Source: Symploca sp. SIO2C1
GTDB taxonomy: Bacteria > Cyanobacteriota > Cyanobacteriia > Cyanobacteriales > Coleofasciculaceae
Direction: 5' to 3'
NCBI GenBank assembly: GCA_010692635.1
Contig: JAAHGL010000007.1
Location: 161,528-225,527 of the forward strand
Length of the DNA: 64,000 nucleotides
Shown: positions 61,930-64,000 of the stretch, piece by piece
How positions within the stretch are numbered: the stretch's first letter is position 1
Layout of the letters: every line of letters starts with the position of its first letter
The notes under the pieces: model-generated
What the model was told of the DNA's origin: nothing
Database searches by the model: none
The model's input: only the letters and a program-made list of their open reading frames with translations
Program-made: the position numbers and the translations under genes

Positions 61930-62745
61930 ATGAAAGATGGACTTGACAGTTATACCCATCTGAACTCCCGAATTCACAATTGGGAACCTAGATGTAAGTT
62001 GGTGGCTCTATTGACTTTAATTTTTGTCTTTTCTTTTGTACAGCAGTTAGTTTTGCTACCAGCAATGGTTCTAGTAACCGTAGTTTTGTATAGTATGTCT
62101 CGGTTGCCAGTATCTTTTCTTTTGAGTCGGCTACGCTATCCTGGCTTGTTTCTAGCAGCGATCGCACTTTTGTTACCTTTTAGTGTTGGTAGTACAGTAA
62201 TTTTCCAGCTTGGTTACCTAGAACTCAGGCAGGAGGGACTTTTGTTGCTAGTGCTAGTGATAACTCGGTTTCTCTGTATTCTGACGGTGAGTCTGATTTT
62301 GTTTGGTACTACACCATTTTTAACCAATATCAAAGCTATGCGCTCGTTGGGACTTCCACCTACCTTGGCTGATATGATTCTGCTGTCTTACCGCTATCTT
62401 GAACAATTTGCAGAGGAGTTGACGAAGATGAAGCGAGCAATGCAGCTGCGGGGGTTTCGAGCAACTAAGTTGAATCGCCGTAACTTGGCTGTTTTGGCAT
62501 CTCTTGCTGGCACACTCTTGGTGCGGAGTTATGAGCAGTCGGAGCAAGTCTATAAGGCTATGATTTTACGAGGGTATGGTTATCTTACTCCAAGTCGCCG
62601 ACATACTAGCAGTAAGATTAATTCCGTCTCTACATCAGATGCGATCGCGTTGGGGATAACTTTGCTAATTGCAGTGGGATTTGTGTTCATTAATTATCAA
62701 TTATCAATTATCCATTATCCATTGGTAAGTGAATGGCTATATTGA
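61930..62745 (+). CDS. ECF transporter T component
   Basis: 271 residues. Five to six membrane segments (LVALLTLIFVFSFVQQLVLL, PAMVLVTVVLYSMSRLPVSF, LFLAAIALLLPFSVG, LLLLVLVITRFLCILTVSLI) and the two coupling helices with the ARG-type signatures AMQLRGFRA and MILRGYGYL. EcfT/CbiQ joins the substrate-binding S component to the ATPases. The final residues (INYQLSIIHYPLVSEWLY) come from an ATTATCA tandem repeat that runs into the frame. The ATPase gene overlaps its end by 13 bp. No S component is next to it. Confidence 0.88.
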   Translation: MKDGLDSYTHLNSRIHNWEPRCKLVALLTLIFVFSFVQQLVLLPAMVLVTVVLYSMSRLPVSFLLSRLRYPGLFLAAIALLLPFSVGSTVIFQLGYLELRQEGLLLLVLVITRFLCILTVSLILFGTTPFLTNIKAMRSLGLPPTLADMILLSYRYLEQFAEELTKMKRAMQLRGFRATKLNRRNLAVLASLAGTLLVRSYEQSEQVYKAMILRGYGYLTPSRRHTSSKINSVSTSDAIALGITLLIAVGFVFINYQLSIIHYPLVSEWLY

Positions 62746-63485
62746 ATCATAAAAATTACACCACACCAGCTATCAAAGTTTCCCAGCTTGGTTTTTCTTA
62801 CCCAAACCAACTACAGGTTTTACAAGATATAAGCCTCACCATCAACTCAGGAGAAAGAGTAGGCTTAATTGGTCCTAATGGCGCAGGTAAATCTACCTTG
62901 TTTCTCTCTATCTGTGGGATATTAAAGCCAACTGCTGGAGAAATACTGCTCTTTGGTAAACCAGTAGTGATGGGAGAATTTCGTCCAGAAATTGGATTAG
63001 TGTTTCAGAATCCCAATGATCAGTTGTTTTGCCCCTCGGTATGGGATGATGTGGCATTTGGTCCAGAAAATATGGGACTATCGGAGACAGAAATTGAGCA
63101 TCAAGTTCAGGAAGCACTTGCGGTTACTGGTATCCAGAAACTAGCTGAGCGAGTCCCTCACCATCTCTCTGGGGGTGAAAAATGTATGGTTGCGATCGCG
63201 GGAGTTCTAGCCATGCGCCCCAAACTGATACTATACGATGAGCCAAGTGCTAACCTAGATATGCGTTCCCGGCGTCGCCTGATCAATTTCCTCCAAACTT
63301 CTCGGGAAACAAGACTTATTTCATCCCACGACTTAGAATTAATCATCGAAGTATGCGATCGCGTTTTGCTTCTTGATCAAGGAAAGCTCTTTGCTGATGG
63401 CAATCCTAGAGAAGTAATGAAGGACAAACAGTTAATGGAGGCACATGGTTTAGAACCACCACTTTCATTGGTGACTTCTGAATAG
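62733..63485 (+). CDS. ECF transporter A component (ABC ATPase)
   Basis: 250 residues. Walker A GPNGAGKST, Q-loop FQNPNDQLF, signature LSGGEK, Walker B LILYDEPSANLD and switch His in SSHDLEL. FQNPNDQLFCPSVWDDVAFG is characteristic of CbiO/EcfA subunits of vitamin and metal ECF importers. A single ATPase here implies an EcfA homodimer or a partner elsewhere. It is translationally coupled to the T gene. Confidence 0.93.
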   Translation: MAILNHKNYTTPAIKVSQLGFSYPNQLQVLQDISLTINSGERVGLIGPNGAGKSTLFLSICGILKPTAGEILLFGKPVVMGEFRPEIGLVFQNPNDQLFCPSVWDDVAFGPENMGLSETEIEHQVQEALAVTGIQKLAERVPHHLSGGEKCMVAIAGVLAMRPKLILYDEPSANLDMRSRRRLINFLQTSRETRLISSHDLELIIEVCDRVLLLDQGKLFADGNPREVMKDKQLMEAHGLEPPLSLVTSE

Positions 63486-64000
63486 GGCTTGCTTCAATGA
63501 GTAATGAGCGCCTAACGGCGAATTAAGAATTAAGAATTAAGAATTAAGAATTAAGAATTCATACATTGATTGAATCGCCGAAAAAGAAGATTATAAACAA
63601 GTCAGCTTTCCTTGAAGCCTCCTGCCTTCTGCCTCCTGCCTTTTTTCTGGAGAGCTCCCCAGGAGCGCTTCGCGCCCCCAATTGAATGGGAGAAACAATT
63701 CTCTTCCATTAGCTATTAGCTATTAGCCATTAGCCATTAGCGTCTGACGATGCAGGGAGCAGGGAGTAGGGAGTAGGGCAAAATTCCACGTCGAAAAAAA
63801 GATGAGAAACAAGTCAGATTCCCTTAGCTCCTCCTGCCTCCTGCCTCCGAGCCCTCTGCCTTCTTGTACTAGTTAGGGCTTGCTGAATAAGTAACAAGTA
63901 ACAAGTAAAAAGTAACAAGTAAGAAGGAATGAAGCATTTATCCTCGTGGGTGAGCACTTCCATTCCTCAAGGTTACTCAGGGATTTCCCATCAAAGTGCA
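63486..64000. other. Repeat-only end of window
   Basis: Holds TTAAGAA hexamer/heptad arrays (63521-63560), CTCCTGCCTTCTGCC tracts, the shared CCAATTGAATGGGAGAAACA (63678-63697), ATTAGCC repeats, AGGGAGTAGG repeats, the CTTCTTGTACTAG end of the 141-bp repeat family (63860-63872), and the IS-end-like GGGCTTGCTGAATAAG (63876-63891). No gene seen. Confidence 0.65.

Overview
This 64 kb window is chromosomal DNA from a cyanobacterium, probably a filamentous one with a repeat-rich genome. The evidence is the HIP1 octamer GCGATCGC scattered across genes and spacers, a plastocyanin/cytochrome c6 cluster, a Ycf49-like/DUF3593 pair, many Pkn-type Ser/Thr kinases, NB-ARC, WD40, TPR and CHAT proteins, and dense short tandem repeats such as TAATGAG. 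The genus cannot be told from the sequence. No rRNA, tRNA or CRISPR array was seen.

Layout. 1-4.2 kb: a GTPase cut by the window edge, a roadblock/LC7-like partner, a TetR regulator and hflX. 4.3-9.2 kb: a stand-alone A-PCP-reductase synthetase whose adenylation domain is interrupted by two PilZ (c-di-GMP-type) domains, followed by a 1.2 kb gene-free stretch. 9.2-12.9 kb: an NB-ARC ATPase and a kinase-WD40 protein that were an ATGA-coupled gene pair until a 123-bp MITE with 9-bp target duplications inserted at the junction. 13-18.8 kb: a FitAB-like toxin-antitoxin pair with a palindromic operator candidate, then a DUF4384-like protein and a 1291-residue TPR-CHAT protease. 19-30.8 kb: housekeeping and uncharacterised genes (transglutaminase, LPLAT-like acyltransferase, PNPOx-like protein, PG-binding/HEAT chimera, EamA, SppA, AroH, SSS symporter, homocysteine methyltransferase) mixed with decayed genes (GFA and HigBA remnants).

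31-47.7 kb: a multi-GAF histidine kinase that has lost its N-box, next to a response regulator fused to a nucleoside-phosphorylase domain; several Ser/Thr kinases including a paralogous pair with a novel membrane C-terminus; a truncated VapC; the DUF2499/DUF3593 pair; MFS and DUF1254 proteins; an Rpn-type nuclease; AlkA; and a TauD fragment. 47.7-54.4 kb: a Ca2+-type P-ATPase, a recF that has lost its Walker B end, and directly after it a repeat-bounded island with two toxin-antitoxin modules (VapBC and DUF433/PIN-like). 54.4-64 kb: groESL under a perfect CIRCE element, RodZ, TldD, a half-size EamA protein, two tandem cytochromes c6 beside plastocyanin, and an ECF transporter T/A pair.

How the parts fit. 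Core physiology (photosynthetic electron carriers, chaperones, chorismate mutase, peptidases) alternates with signalling, conflict and cell-suicide-type modules (NB-ARC, CHAT, REC-phosphorylase, four toxin-antitoxin loci, two of them decayed) and with at least six families of small dispersed repeats. In several places the repeats have demonstrably remodelled genes: the NB-ARC C-terminus, the recF 3' end, the transglutaminase C-terminus, the EcfT C-terminus and a P-ATPase loop. The most unusual candidates for new biology are the PilZ-interrupted adenylation domain and the N-box-less kinase/REC-phosphorylase pair.
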